Shown here piece by piece: positions 47,612 to 60,028 of a DNA stretch of 64,000 nt. Origin of the DNA: Gnetum montanum (Eukaryota > Streptophyta > Gnetopsida > Gnetales > Gnetaceae); NCBI GenBank assembly GCA_015680685.1, contig MNCI01020774.1:649663-713662 (forward strand), read 5' to 3'. Position 1 is the stretch's first letter. Each line of letters starts with the position of its first letter. The position numbers and the translations under genes were made by a program. The notes below the pieces were generated by a model. That model did not search any database. It was given only the letters and a program-made list of their open reading frames with translations, and was not told the origin of the DNA.

Positions 47612-49724
47612 AACTACTCATCCTCTTTGGCATCTGATTATGTAGAGGTAGCCATGATTGATGCTTGAATTGATTATTTTTTTTTTGCCAAACACCTTTC
47701 CCTGTTTTAGACTAGTTGATTTAGCAAATTTGCTCTTCCTCCAGTTCAAAGAGAGCCTCTGCTGATGACTGTTGCCAACGGGAATTTTCAGTGCTACCGA
47801 TGATCTGCTATGCATGTAAGCCCTAGTGATTGCAGACGGTGAGGATTCTGATTTTCCAACTTCGTCAACACCAGCAATTATTCTTCCTTTTCTTCTATCT
47901 TTAGGCTTGATCCGAAAGCATTTTCTTCAAACAAAGTTCTACGTTCTTTCAACCTCCTCCTGCGTTGCCACCATTATTATCTAACGTCACCCATGCATCA
48001 CTCGTAACAGCTAAAACTAGCTCTGTGCATGACCCTTTGGTAGCTACCACATGACGCGTCACTGTGCCGATCACTAGATTGAAAACCCTAAAGATCGTCT
48101 TCATTTGCTGCTCTGTGTATGGTGCCTCCTCCTTCTGTAATTGCTTCTTCTTTTTGTTCCGCTGCAAGCAGAGACAGTACTAGCGACGACCTAGGATGCT
48201 AATTCTGGTGAGCGCTGCAACAATGGCAACAGACCACATGGCCTACAGAGGTCGTTGTTTCTCAGTGAAAATGTGGACAAGATTATCTCCTCGTCTTCGC
48301 TCTTGGCCGCGGTGTAGATCTCATCTTTCGAAGAACCGAAGAATGAGCCATGGTTGAGACGGTAATGCCAAAAATTAGTATTACAGGACCTCCCGGTAGG
48401 GTAGCGTTCTTCTAGCTTGTTCACCTCCATCAGATTGCTGGCAATAGCTCAACAAAACCCTTGGCCACCATGAAATTCATCCACAGCAACTTCTCAGTTT
48501 TCTAAAACCGTGATTCTACTTTAAAGGCATCCTCAATTTTAGAATCTAATCTATAAGAATTGATACTGGTGCCTCTAAATGAGCTTGAACACTCTGATGC
48601 CTGCTCTACAGCATTTTTTTTATTTGTTACTGAGTGTCTTTCAAAATATCCAACTTCAACTCTTCTCCCAGATAACTCTATCCTTGAAACATTTAGTTTT
48701 TCATTGTCTCAACTTTTCACTCTTCAGTGACCTTAGCAGGCAAGATGTTTTGTACAGATGTAAATGAAGACACATGGATATTGAAAACTTTCACCAATAT
48801 TCTGATGGGATAGTTCATACAAACATTTGTTCATGACAATCTCTAAACTGTTATTGCAGTCCTTACCATTATTAGTAATATGGAAAATATTTTTGTACTT
48901 TATCTGCAAACTCCTCAAAATATTTTCTACCACAAAGGAGCATGCTATATGTAGCATCCCACTTCTCGGTATCCTCTTTTTGACATACTATTTCAAAATC
49001 ATCCCTAAATGATTTTTAAGTTCCATATTCCTTGCAATGAATCAACGATAAGGATATTTTTCTTTTATTAGTCTTTAAGAAATTTTCTGAAGGCAACGAA
49101 AATATCCAAATGATCAATTCCTAAAAGTATTTCTAACAATAAAGATTCCTTGCTTGTTAATTCAATTGCCATTGGCACATTATTTCTTGTAACCTTCTAT
49201 TCATTGTCCATTATTTCCACCAATAATATTATGGTCTCCCTGATATGCATGCATTTCCTCTTTAAGGGCTCCATGCAAGGAATGCTTTAGTTGATGATGT
49301 AGACAACCAATGATGTTTCTTTGAGGATGATACTCTAGTATACCTAATCCACCTCACAGCATGTTCCAAATAAGAGTTAGATAGACCTCTTGAATATCCA
49401 CAAAAGAGATGGGCTGGAAGAAGGTGAACATCTTCAATAGGGATAAGTAATGATCAAAGAATTCTACAGACTTGAGCCATGTAAAAGTTCCAACCTAGTG
49501 AATTTTGAGAAGCAAAATCATATTCTTATTTCCCATGCTAAGTATCATTCCGATTGATGATATGAAGAATTAAAATTAGGGAGAATAAATGCAGCCCATC
49601 TCATCCAATCTTTTTTAGCAATTGACTGGGATCAATACCTTTATCTTGCCATTTCAATAGTTCTATTGAAATATTTTGAAGGTTTCAATCATCTCATATC
49701 TCTGGTCCATGAAATGACCAAAAT
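47612..49724. other. Lower-copy sequence, no gene named
   Basis: 47640-48560 is richer in GC than its surroundings and matches nothing else in the window; minus-strand frames (48191-48430, 47949-48167) are open but carry no motif I recognise. 49030-49770 has a long, stop-interrupted minus-strand sense-like frame with pieces such as GILEYHPQRNIIGCLHHQLK and DKWAWILLAHFGHFMDQ. It may be a dead gene or transposon ORF. Confidence 0.35.
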
Positions 49725-49774
49725 GTGCCAATAGTATCCAAGCCCACTTGTCGTACACATCTTGAACACATATA

Positions 49775-49779
49775 ACATT
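49775..49779. repeat. TSD ACATT of solo LTR, left
   Basis: Identical to 50582-50586. Confidence 0.88.
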
Positions 49780-50581
49780 TGATGGGTGGCGAGGTACCCC
49801 TAAACTCAACCATATGAATACGAGCGTCTCATGCACAATCCGGTCGAACTCCAAGGACTAAGTGCTTATGTGCCTTATGGAACACTTAAGGTTAATCAAT
49901 TGTTGTCTTCCCAGACTTACTTGTATTGTCACGGTTATATTATTAAGTAAGTTTGAGGTATATGATTTTTATGTCGTTTATCTTTTTATCGCCTATGCTA
50001 AGAGGTGAAGGGTGAAGAGACTAAGTAACTAACTTTCACTAACTAAGCTTTAATCATCCTAGCATCAGTATCCATTCCCACTTTCCGTACACACCCTGAA
50101 CTAGTGCAACGCTACTAGGATTACCAAACGCTATTCGTTACTGGGTTACCAAGCTTAGCACACGTGCTCGAAGCGGTCGTACTGAATGCACTTAACTAGA
50201 GGAGTTAAGGGTTGAGAGAGATTAATTATCTAAGAAAGCATTTAAAAATTTAACATTAATTAAATTCTATTTAGATTAGTCCATGCACTGCAAGGTTTAT
50301 TAGAAAGTTCGTCTTTATTTCCGTACACAAATGTGTGCTCAGGTACAATTTGCTCGAATAAAGATCTGTTCACTTTGAGACTCCTACTGCGGGCACATGG
50401 AAATTAGTCTATCTCTGGAATGGTAAAACTACCAGAGTTTAGCTAAGGGTCTAGACCTAGATGAGAAAACAAGGGAAATCTGCCTCTTATTTATAGAACT
50501 GGTGACGGGCTGCGATATCACGTACGCGATATCGCAAGGGCTGAGGTGATATCGCGGCCCATGCGATATCGTGTCCTATCA
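49780..50581 (-). repeat. Solo LTR G (802 bp)
   Basis: TGATAGGACACGATATCG (5' end, complement to 50581) to ...CCACCCATCA (complement of 49780). TATA (TCTATAAATAAG) near 50487, palindromic GATATC module at 50513-50575. No primer site or internal sequence on either side. Flanked by ACATT on both sides. Confidence 0.9.
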
Positions 50582-50586
50582 ACATT
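50582..50586. repeat. TSD ACATT of solo LTR, right
   Basis: Identical to 49775-49779. Confidence 0.88.
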
Positions 50587-51130
50587 GTTGGGTTACCAAG
50601 TGTTAAGCACTGCTAGGATTACCAAATTTCATATGCATGCACAAAGTGATCGTAATTATGTGTTTGCACAAAGTGATCATAATTATGTGTTTACTTAATT
50701 GCTATTTAGCTTATCTTGTGTAATTACTTAATTAGCTTAATTACTGAAGAACATTGAATAAATAATTGAAAACATTAAATGCATGAATAAAACATTTAAG
50801 CTATCCTAAATGTTGTGAGGATTATCAAGAAGCTCATCTTTATTGTCGCACACACTATCATGCTCAAGAATAAAAATCCATACTCTCAATGACTCCTATT
50901 GTAGGCACTTAGGAAAATATTTTAACTCTCAAATGTAAAAACTACAAGAGCTTCGCTACAACTATGACTAGGATGATGCCTAAAAATGGTGGGTTGGTAT
51001 GTATTTATAGGCAAGAATATGCCCTGCATTGGTGGGGCCATGTCAATGGATCAAACAATGCATCAACGAGGCCTAGTCGATGAGGCCTCGTTGATGCAAC
51101 CAATTTGCAACTCATCAATAGTCTTCATTG

Positions 51131-53720
51131 TCTAAAGTATACTATAAGGTTATCAATGGGGCTGTTAAAGTCTACATCACCTACATGTGAACATTCATAA
51201 GATGGACACTAACATACATAAACAAGTGATCCAAACAAGTCTATGTACATGTTTCTTCATTTGGATTATCTTGTTCGAATAATTCTTTGATGTCTCCTTC
51301 AACTAAATCAAATACTCTTCTAACAACTTTCATTGCTAGCATATTAATCATTTTTATTTAATATATGTACAATACAAAAACCATTGGAATTTATAAAAGA
51401 TATGAACAATGTATTAAAACTACAAGGTTTTATAACATGGCACAAATCTCTAATAGCATTGACCCCTTGGGCATGAATGTCTTTGCTATTAGAAATGTTG
51501 AATGTAGCTTTTTTTAATGATATAATTTCTTTATTTAGTGTGAATATTTTCTTTGCCATTTTTTCAATCTCAGCAAGCAACTTCTAGTTACAACTATTTT
51601 GTTTAGCTGCATAACTCTCAATTTTGACCTTCAATTGCATGTTTTCTTCTATCAAACATGACCTATATGATTTTAGCTCCTTCAAAGCACTCCAAACTAC
51701 TAAATTTCTTTGAGAATAATTATTTAATGTCTCCATCACTTGCTCCAACTTATCCTCAATGGATTGGTGAGATCATTTTTCATGTTGGCAACTATCATCG
51801 ATAGCTTGGCTTTCAGGCTCTTTCAGAAAATAGGAGGTCTCATCCTTGTTGGATATTGATGTACTCTTCAATATACTTGTAGGATTTAGGAGGACTATTC
51901 CATTTAGTTGGGTAGCCATACAATGAATTTTTTTCAACATTATTTTTATCACTATAATTGCAAAGCTAAAGGACTATTTCACATCATGTAGCTACCATAA
52001 CCTTGCCTACCTCTTTATCTTAGACATGATAGTCATTAGGATATTAAATAGAATACTTTCATTATTTTCCAATGCCCACATAAGTAATATTGCATTATTG
52101 AAAATCTTTGTTTTAGTTTCTTTCATTGAAAATAAAGACCATTGCATACATTTGGAAAATAATAGTAACTTTGGATAATCATTGGGATTATCATCTTTCA
52201 TCTCAAATTTTTGGCCATACTACATTAGGTGAATCTTAGTTTTCTTCCACCTTCAATCCTTGATGACTTCCTCTTTATCATATAGAACTTGTATAACATC
52301 TACAATGTCATGAACATTGAAGGTGAAATTTTGTCTTTGCATAGTAGCTTGTAGAGTACTTCCCACAATGGACACATTATCAATTAATCATTTATAAAAG
52401 TTGTGAACAATATTTTTGTCATAACATCCATTGATTGTCATCCATTGATAAATTCTAATTTTCTTCAATTTTTGGAAAAGAACAGACATTTCTAGCAAGT
52501 CTAGAATTATTTGCAAATGATGTTCATGGACAATGCCAATAGCTACGATTCATGCAAATAAATAAAATGTTACTGTAACATAAAGTGAATATCAATTTTG
52601 AGATCATTACATATAAAGCACAAGTAGTCACATGAAGATCCCTTTTGCTAATGCCCCTAATTTTTACAAGCTTCATGTTCGAACAAAACTTCAACAATAT
52701 CCCTCGATAACAAAGAAAATGTAATCACAATAATAGCCTTCTCTACTAATCCTACAATGAAATTAATATAAATGGAGTATGATCTTAGCATAAATAATAT
52801 TAATGAAGAATTATGTTTGCAACTAATATTCAAAAAAATGCAAGAACCTGTGACCCACATGTCGTTGTAGCTTACTTTTCCAATAAATTGGGAGATGTAG
52901 TGCTTCGCACACATAGTGCACTCTTTTGCATCACGTAGCACATTGCACCTCTAAATTTTGTTCAAACTGCTTCTCGCAAGTCATTGCACATCAGAAGTTA
53001 AGAAGTGCGATGGGCTAAGAAGTGAGAAGTTGAGAAGTTGAGAACATCAAACAGTTTCCTAATAACTATGATGTCCTACGCAATGCATGACTTTGTACTA
53101 TATTTTAAATGAAGGATTCCCTTGACTCATAGGTACTTGCATGATACTATATTCTCTCATGTAAGTGGCATTGGTTTGCACTAATACTCAAGATAATAGA
53201 AAAAATTAATTTTCTCACAATAATCCTAGCACATTTAACAAGACATAACAAGGAAATACAAGACATTGTAAGGAGTAGTAAATCATGGTACAAAATAGCA
53301 GTAATGAATCAATTGTAGAATAACAATTGCAAAATTAAAATTTGGTTTTGGAAACTTATGCATGTGGAGAGGAGTGAGTTTGGGCCCAAGTCGATGACGG
53401 TAAGTGCTTAAGCATCAAAGAGATAGTTTGGGCCCCCATAGTAGTCAAGGGAAAATGACATACTATTGGGTTGAAAGGGGCAAATGGTGGAAAATAGGTA
53501 TGAACATTTGTCACAGCTGCAAAGAAGAAACAACAAAGGGTTGTGAACATAGGGCGTTGCTAACGGGTGAAAATTTTGTTTGTCACGTTTTGTATATTCA
53601 AATTTTGGCATTATACGATGGAATGGACATCATGGATGCGAAGGATGGACATGAGGGATGGTCATGCATAACATTGTTTTGAATTTCCCATACATACATA
53701 GGTTTTTTATGGTAACTTTT
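51131..53720 (-). mobile_element. D element, copy 3 (Ulp1 end lost)
   Basis: Matches D1 17660-20310 in the same orientation. Includes the coiled-coil segment (51344-51580, MLAEIEKMAKKIFTLNKEII) and the transposon-type block (52007-52201). Truncated at 51118-51130 by LTR H, so the protease domain is absent. At about 53710 a ~670-bp deletion relative to D1 brings it next to the NLR fragment. Confidence 0.65.
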
Positions 53721-53734
53721 GTCAAGCTTGGCTT

Positions 53735-54262
53735 CCGAACTCTACTGGAATTTCCTTATACCTCATGTTATAATTTAGATGTAGAATTCTCAACTGAGGA
53801 AGTTGACACAACCCTGCAGGGTACTCTTGCAAATACTTAAGGTGTAGAGTTCGAAGGCTTTGAAAACCTGTTACTTGCTTGGGCAAGTTAACATTTTTAA
53901 GCTTCAAATGTTGTAATTTACTTAAATCCTGCCATTCCAAAGGCAGATACAATAGCTCTCTTCCCCCATGATGGCTTCCTACATCCCCGACACATACAGT
54001 TAATGCAACAAGGCTATCAGGAAGCATGAAACCATTCAAGAATTCATTGTAGTATAGAGTCACTTCCTGAAGTTGTGTGAGTTGTGAAAGCGAATGCCAT
54101 GTCTAGGCATTTGATTCTCTTGTGTTTCTGGAAATCATTACATTGCTTCCTCTCACCACCATTAAACCTGATATTATCTCATCAATGTATGCCCAATGGC
54201 ATGATTTATGGGTAGAGAAGTGGGTGAGGTGTTGGAGTTCATGGATCCATGTTGGCCTTGAT
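53735..54262 (-). pseudogene. NLR LRR fragment, second copy
   Basis: Frame 53722-54063 reads MTLYYNEFLNGFMLPDSLVA, LPLEWQDLSKLQHLKLKNVN, FQSLRTLHLKYLQEYPAGLC, LPQLRILHLNYNMRYKEIP: clear LRRs. Upstream, HELQHLTHFS and MISRNTRESN match the 21 kb copy. The LRR C-terminal tail seen at 20788-20980 is deleted here. Upstream limit about 54262. Contains an in-frame stop, so not functional. Confidence 0.75.
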
Positions 54263-54544
54263 GTTGTCTTCATTTTATGCTTTATAGTTTCCTGCTAATG
54301 ACATTTCACCTTCCCACACATTGATCAACCTCCCTACATCTTAGTTTACCTTCCTACACATCAATTCACCTTCTTATATGTTAACATTGCTTGGTGAAAG
54401 ATATATGATTTTACATGACAATTTTGTTGATCATGGCCCTATGTGATAGCATGGATGAGATTGGCCACAACAAAAGTAAAATTGAAACTAAAATTTTAAT
54501 ACATATATAGACTCTATGAATTTATAGAACAACAAAAATATACA
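54263..54544. other. No gene; short repeated phrases
   Basis: 54310-54380 repeats CACCTTCCTACACAT-like phrases four times. Nothing else seen. Confidence 0.5.
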
Positions 54545-54674
54545 TGTTATGAGTTTTGAAAATATCATTAAGAAAATTACTAACTATGTTTTTATAACAT
54601 TTAGAACAAATCACCAAAATTTGCAATTGTAATATCCCATCTATATTTAAATGTAATATAAACATTATCATTAT
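54545..54674 (+). repeat. Dispersed repeat shared with 35500-35630
   Basis: Ends exactly at the LTR I boundary, showing that element B inserted within this repeat. Confidence 0.75.
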
Positions 54675-55539
54675 TGATGAGCAACGAAGTATCCCTATGC
54701 CCAACCATACAAATCACTAAGGCATTCATGTGTGATTTGGTCAACTTCCATGGATTCCTAGTGTTCTTGTATATAGGATTCAATCTAGAAGGTGAATCTA
54801 ATCATGGAACGATCGTCGTCTTCCCAACTACAGTTGTGAGGCTCAGTTGTATGGTTTAAGTGTAATTGAGGCATATGATTTTTGTATTATATTACATTTT
54901 GTTCACCTAAGGTTGGTAATAGATTGAGAATAAATTGATTAACTAGTTCAACTAATTTAATTACTAATTAATAACTAACTATCCTAACATAAGCATCTGA
55001 TCCCACTTTCCATACATATCCTGAACAGATACAACACCATTGGACAACCAAGCGTTAAGTGCTACTAGGATTACCAAGTGTTATACATGTGCTTGAAGTG
55101 GTCATACTTATGTATGCTAGTCTATTTAGCTTAATTAATTACTTAAAGTCTTAATCATTCTAGCTTAATTAATCGCTTGATTGATGAAAATAATAAATGC
55201 ATAAATAAATCATTAAGCTAGTCCAAATGCTGCAAGATTTATCAAAAAGCTTATCTTTATTTCCACATACATTGTGGTGCTCAGGTACAACAGTGCTCAA
55301 ATAAAGATTCGTACACTCCTTGACTCTTGTTGTGGGCACTTAGAAAATTATTCTATCTCTTACGGAAACAAACTGTAAGAGTTATGCTAGCAACTCCTCA
55401 TTAACATAGTCAGGGTGTAACATTTATAGACTTACTAAGATGCCACATCAATGTGGGAAACCCTATGTCGATGAGATCCCATCGACGGGGTCAGGTAGAT
55501 GACATCTCATTAACACAATTGACCGAAGACTCTTCATCA
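54675..55539 (-). repeat. 3' LTR of element B (LTR I, 865 bp)
   Basis: Minus-strand 5' end TGATGAAGAG (complement to 55539), 3' end CTCATCA (complement of 54675). The decayed pre-LTR tract sits directly outside its 5' end, so it is the 3' LTR of an element extending right. TATA at 55432-55438. U3 has the inverted repeat GTCGATG/CATCGAC (55467-55486) in place of the GATATC palindromes. Confidence 0.85.
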
Positions 55540-55552
55540 TACTGCCATGACT
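55540..55552 (-). promoter_or_regulatory. Pre-LTR (polypurine) tract of element B
   Basis: Minus strand AGTCATGGCAGTA, two changes from AGTCATGGGGGTA at 4965-4977, abutting the LTR. Confidence 0.72.
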
Positions 55553-55803
55553 AAATGAAAAATCATCCTTGAGTTGCTTACAAAATTGTGAAGTTATGGG
55601 ATCATTAACTAACACACAATACAACAAAACAAAATTAAATGTCTAAGTGGTGTTCATAAAATAAAATTAAACATCATAACATGATTGAACAAAATTGGAA
55701 AACACATTCTTTGACAACGTGAAGACGGTTGAAAGTATTAGATAGTCCTAAGTGGTGGCATTTCCTGACATTCAAAAGGACCTTCTCCCACTTTGGGTGT
55801 ATG

Positions 55804-58581
55804 TCATGGTTTAGGTGACTGTGGTTGTCCTGCTATAGCTACCACTTTCGATGGAAGGCGAAAGGCATCCAAAAATGCCTTCATCTTCTCCTCCTTACTT
55901 TGAGAATCATTCATAGTCCATGCAAGATCACCAATGTGGGTTGAAATGGGGATATCCCACGAATAGGGAATTACTGGGAACACCTCCTTAGCATTGATAA
56001 ACCAAGCAAAAAATTGCTTGCATTTGATATCAAATGCTTTAAGTGCATTTTGCAACTCTTGGTAGTTATTCATCCTCTTAGCTAGGTTCTTGGTAGTTGA
56101 TCTTGATCAATAAACTTTGCCTTATGAACCTCAAGTTTCGCTTTTGCCACTACAAGCTTCTACTTGATGTCTTTGTGGTGCTTGAACTCTGCCTCATATA
56201 ATAAGTATGATTTGACCACTTGTTTCTCCAATTTAAACCACAGTTGTCCTATAGTCAACATATCCAGATTTGCATATATAAGATTGATGAGCTCCATGTA
56301 TTCTATCATTTCCTAAATTTGCATCTCCTTCATGTGGATCTCCACTTTATTGTAGGCATCTATCCCATCAATGATAGGTTGTCATATCTCTCTTCCTTGC
56401 TAAAGTTATTTTAGGGTCTCATTTACTTTTGCCTTCACTAATTGGATGTTCTTTTAATTAACTTCTTTCTGTAGATCGACCTAATCTTTGTAGTGATTTT
56501 TGGCTCTCTCAAATTTAAGAGCCTTTGATTTCCAAGTAGTTACTTCAATTATAATCTTTTGACAAAGAGCATAGAGCCCCTCCATGGAGAGGTTTCTATT
56601 TTCTATTACCAATCTTCTAAGCTCATTGTTCACTTTGGCCAGCTACTCCTGCTATTGATGGATGAAATCTATTATTTGTTATTTTTGTGCATCAACATTT
56701 TGCCAGCAATGATTCTCTATGGTCAATTGTACATTCTATTGGTGGGTCTAATCTAAGGCCTTTTGAATTTTATGTTGAGTGTCCTCTACCAAGGATTGAT
56801 GGAACACCACCATCTCCATTGCACCCTTAACCCCTTTCAATCTTATGTGAAGCTATTCAAGAGCTTAATCCTTTGTAAATGCTAGGTTGAGGAAAGTAGG
56901 ATCAGTAATCTAGACTCTTAGTTTGACAACCTTCACATCCAAGCTTTTATTTAGCTCCTTAGCTATTTTGAATTGCCTCTCCAAAATGATGTTTTTATTC
57001 CTTACTTCCAGCAACTTTGACTAGGTTGCAATTATGTTGTCTGGAAGATCAAAGACATCCAAAATTGGTTGTCTAATTTCCACTAGTTGGTCTAGCAATT
57101 GGTCATGCTATGTTGTGATCAACTTGCTACTTACTATCCCTATGGACATATGCACATGTTTAAGTGTAGAGACATCTAGTACAAAAATCATAGGTATGTT
57201 TAGAGTTTCAGCAATTCTATTAGTAACCATATCCACTGTTGTCTCTTGCTTTTGGTGTTACATCATCAAAACTGTTGCTCACTCACCCTCCTCCAAGTAC
57301 ACTAAAAAGGTAAAGGCATTCCTAGAGATTTCTAGGAATTATTACTGTTGCGAGAGGAAGACTATTACCTCTCGAGTGCTAGGATTTGATCTTATAGGCA
57401 ACTACATTCTTTGGGCTAAAGATGAATCCACCCCCCCTTTATCTAGCTAACTATTTAAGCCACTTAATTCAAGTGACTCATCATTGGTCAGTACACAAAT
57501 GGATCACAACCACTTGTTCCTACTTGTCACTCTTACTCACTCAACAACCATTCTTGGAATTCAGGTAATCATTGAGAAGTTGCAATGATATCTAGCACTA
57601 TTTGTTGAGTGGGTGGTGGGGGTCATCATTGATGCTCCTCTTCTTGGATGACTTTTTCAAGGAGTTTATCCTTCATCATCTCCATCTAGTTAGCAAATGA
57701 AGCACATTTGACATCATCATTTGTATAACAAGTTATCCCTCTCCTCTGACATAGTTTTCTGTTGAGGCATGGAAAGGGAGATGCCTTCCTTTCACATTCA
57801 TTCTCCTTGAAGAGCTTCTCTATCTCAAGATAGATTAGCTATAAAAGGTTGACAAGGAATCTACTAGTTAGAGCGGCACATGCACAACCAAAGAAGGCAA
57901 TGATCGTACTTGGCCTCACCATTGGATTGAGGTGAAAGGCCACAATCTTGTAGTAGATTCTTTCCATCGATTTGAGTGCACCATACTCCTTACGGTCGAT
58001 ACCATAACACCACTACAACCATTCTTTCTTGATGTTGAGGCTTGCCTATATTGGAATCTCAATAGGATTTGCCCTAGTTTCTATCAACTCAAGTGCCTCT
58101 AAAATAGCCTACACTAAGTATGACACTAAAATGTCCTTGCTCTTGACCGTTGAACTAGTGTGCCTATTACTCTAGAATAAGAACATCTCTCCCATGTACC
58201 ACATCCCACTAAGAGTGATGATGGGCCATATGGGAGAGGTCTTTAATTGAACTTGTACCTCTTGAGGTGCTTGCTCTAAGAAAGAGTCAAAATTCAAGTC
58301 TTAGAGCACCATTTTCTAAACCTCCTTTGATTTAATCTACTTAAGGCAAGCTTCTATTAAGGTCACCTCAAGGTTTGCTTGTGGGGCTGGTGCCTCATCC
58401 TGGTGGGATTGCTATGTCACCACTACTTGTTCTAGAATCAAACAAATAGATTTCACTTTGGGCTCCTCTTAAAGAAGTCCCATAGCATGGGTTGCTGCTT
58501 GTTCCTCTTGGGCCTATTCTTGGCCCCTTCCTATGGCTGTGATGGTCCTTCGTCCTATGTGTGCTTTCCCTTTGGTGCCAT
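55804..58581 (-). pseudogene. ORF X: long decayed ORF between pol and 3' LTR
   Basis: One main minus-strand frame from ATG (MAPKGKH, 58579-58581) to a stop at 55804, roughly 920 codons, with many stops that are mostly TAG where CAG would fit. N-terminal basic, GKNRPKRN-like. Middle: SPIWPIITLSGMWYMGEMFL, SMERIYYKIVAFHLNPMVRP, FFGCACAALTSRFLVNLL. C-terminal half is rich in Lys/Glu/Leu/Gln heptad-like runs (LLEVRNKNIILERQFKIAKE), so probably coiled coil. The end (55804-56073) is open: NNYQELQNALKAFDIKCKQF to GQPQSPKP. It sits where env-like ORFs occur in Athila elements but shows no signal peptide or clear membrane span; it looks more like a gag-like or captured transposon protein. Not identified. 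Confidence 0.5.
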
Positions 58582-58599
58582 TTGTGGTCATAAGACATC

Positions 58600-59730
58600 C
58601 AAGGATTAGTATACATAATGTTTAAGTTATAATGTTTTGATACCTCATCTTGTCAGTTAGTTATACTTAGGCTAAGGTTGGACCATGGTAGATTGGTTAT
58701 TTTATTTTTATTTTATTAATTTTTAAGTTCAAAGCATTACTAGAGCTAGTTAGAAGATTTTAACTTTGTAATTTGATGTTTTTATGTTGTTTTCTTTATT
58801 AAACCTTTGTGGGAGTTCAAATATTTGGAAAACATTTTTGTCAAAAACTTTAGATTTTTGCCCCCCATTCCTAAGAGCTTACCTCTGGTGGCTACAAGGT
58901 TGAAGAATGAAGTGATTTGGACAAAAAGTTAAGAAGATATGACTTCTAGAAGGTTATGGGCTCTGAAAACTACAAAAATTCCTTTGGCATTTAAAAAGAA
59001 ATGTGAAAAATTCAAAGTGTAAGTGTGTATATATAGAATATTTATGCGCTACATCAATGAGGTCCTATATATGGGGTCTCATATACATAGGAGGTCCATC
59101 AACGGGTACTCATTTATGAGGGGTATGAGCAAACTTTTTCAACTTGAACTTCTCATAAAATACACAAAGCTTTTTTGATGAAAGTGGGGTTCATGGAGTT
59201 CCAAAAAAGCCAAGAACTTGATGGAATCATTGTAGAGGATTTTTGATGGCTTAAAAATTGAAAAATTAAATAAAGAATGTGTTTTTTGAAAAACATTTCC
59301 CTAAGGAGCACATAGTTGGATATATCAGGCAGGGTGCACAAAGGTTTGGATTAAGGGAATGTCTAAGGATGAGGTACTTAATTAACCCAACCAAGAGATA
59401 TGCAAGTGCATCCTCCACATAATGGGCACATGCCCTTTCTTCCCTTGCATAACCTCAACCTAAGAAGTCCATGAACCTCATAGGTGATTAATTGTTATGA
59501 AAGTTAATGTCCAAAACCTGGAAGATTCTACCTAAGTATTCAGGCACGTCAAACTAAGACATCGAACATTGACGTGGAAACTGGTAGTGAGCTGAGTCAT
59601 GGAAAGCATAGATGGATGAGAGAGAAAGTGGAATGGGGTTCTTGGTTAAGGCCACACAAAGTCCCCCATAGATTTTGTGGTTAAATGACCTGATAAAATC
59701 CATCCTTAGTCCAAACCAAAATCAACCATG
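58600..59730 (-). other. Leader region of ORF X
   Basis: Homologous to 6125-7330. No ORF. A TATA-like string (CTATATATACACAC on the minus strand, about 59020-59033) lies some 440 bp before the X start and is conserved in A (about 6596-6606), so X may have its own promoter. Confidence 0.4.
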
Positions 59731-59739
59731 TTCAATGAC

Positions 59740-59993
59740 TTTGCATCACCACTCTAAGACTGGTCCATCCCCTTCAGACATAAGAGTGCTCCCATAGATC
59801 AAACATCATCCTTGTAGAGAAGAAAAGAGAAGTAGAAAATGAGGAAGGGCCTTAGTTAGAGGGGACCTTCAGGCATGGGTAACATGTCATTCTAGTCCCA
59901 TAACTAGTGCTTGTAGTCCCTTATTTTGTCTAAGAGGTGTGCTTTAAATTATCATCATTTTTTATTTTAATTTTTTTCATTTATATTTATTTA

Positions 59994-60028
<35 letters not shown>

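Larger units (their letters stand above)
49725..51117 (-). repeat. LTR H, split by solo LTR G
   Basis: Joining 49725-49779 to 50587-51117 gives sequence collinear with 54990-55539 of LTR I (GTACACATCTTGAAC, then GTTAAGCACTGCTAGGATTACC, then CTCATCTTTATT). 5' end TGATGAG (complement of 51111-51117). The 3' half is missing. U3 has an inverted repeat with 14-bp arms (51061-51074 and 51083-51096). Confidence 0.75.

Noticed and set aside
53722-54063. A working NLR gene
   Set aside because: Only LRR sequence, with stops upstream and no NB-ARC domain nearby.
54670-55544. LTR I as a solo LTR
   Set aside because: Flanking 5-mers differ (ATTAT versus TACTG), and a pre-LTR tract abuts one side, so it is the 3' LTR of a longer element.
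57034-57450. 138-codon plus-strand ORF
   Set aside because: It is antisense to the decayed ORF X, whose frame is consistent over almost 3 kb.
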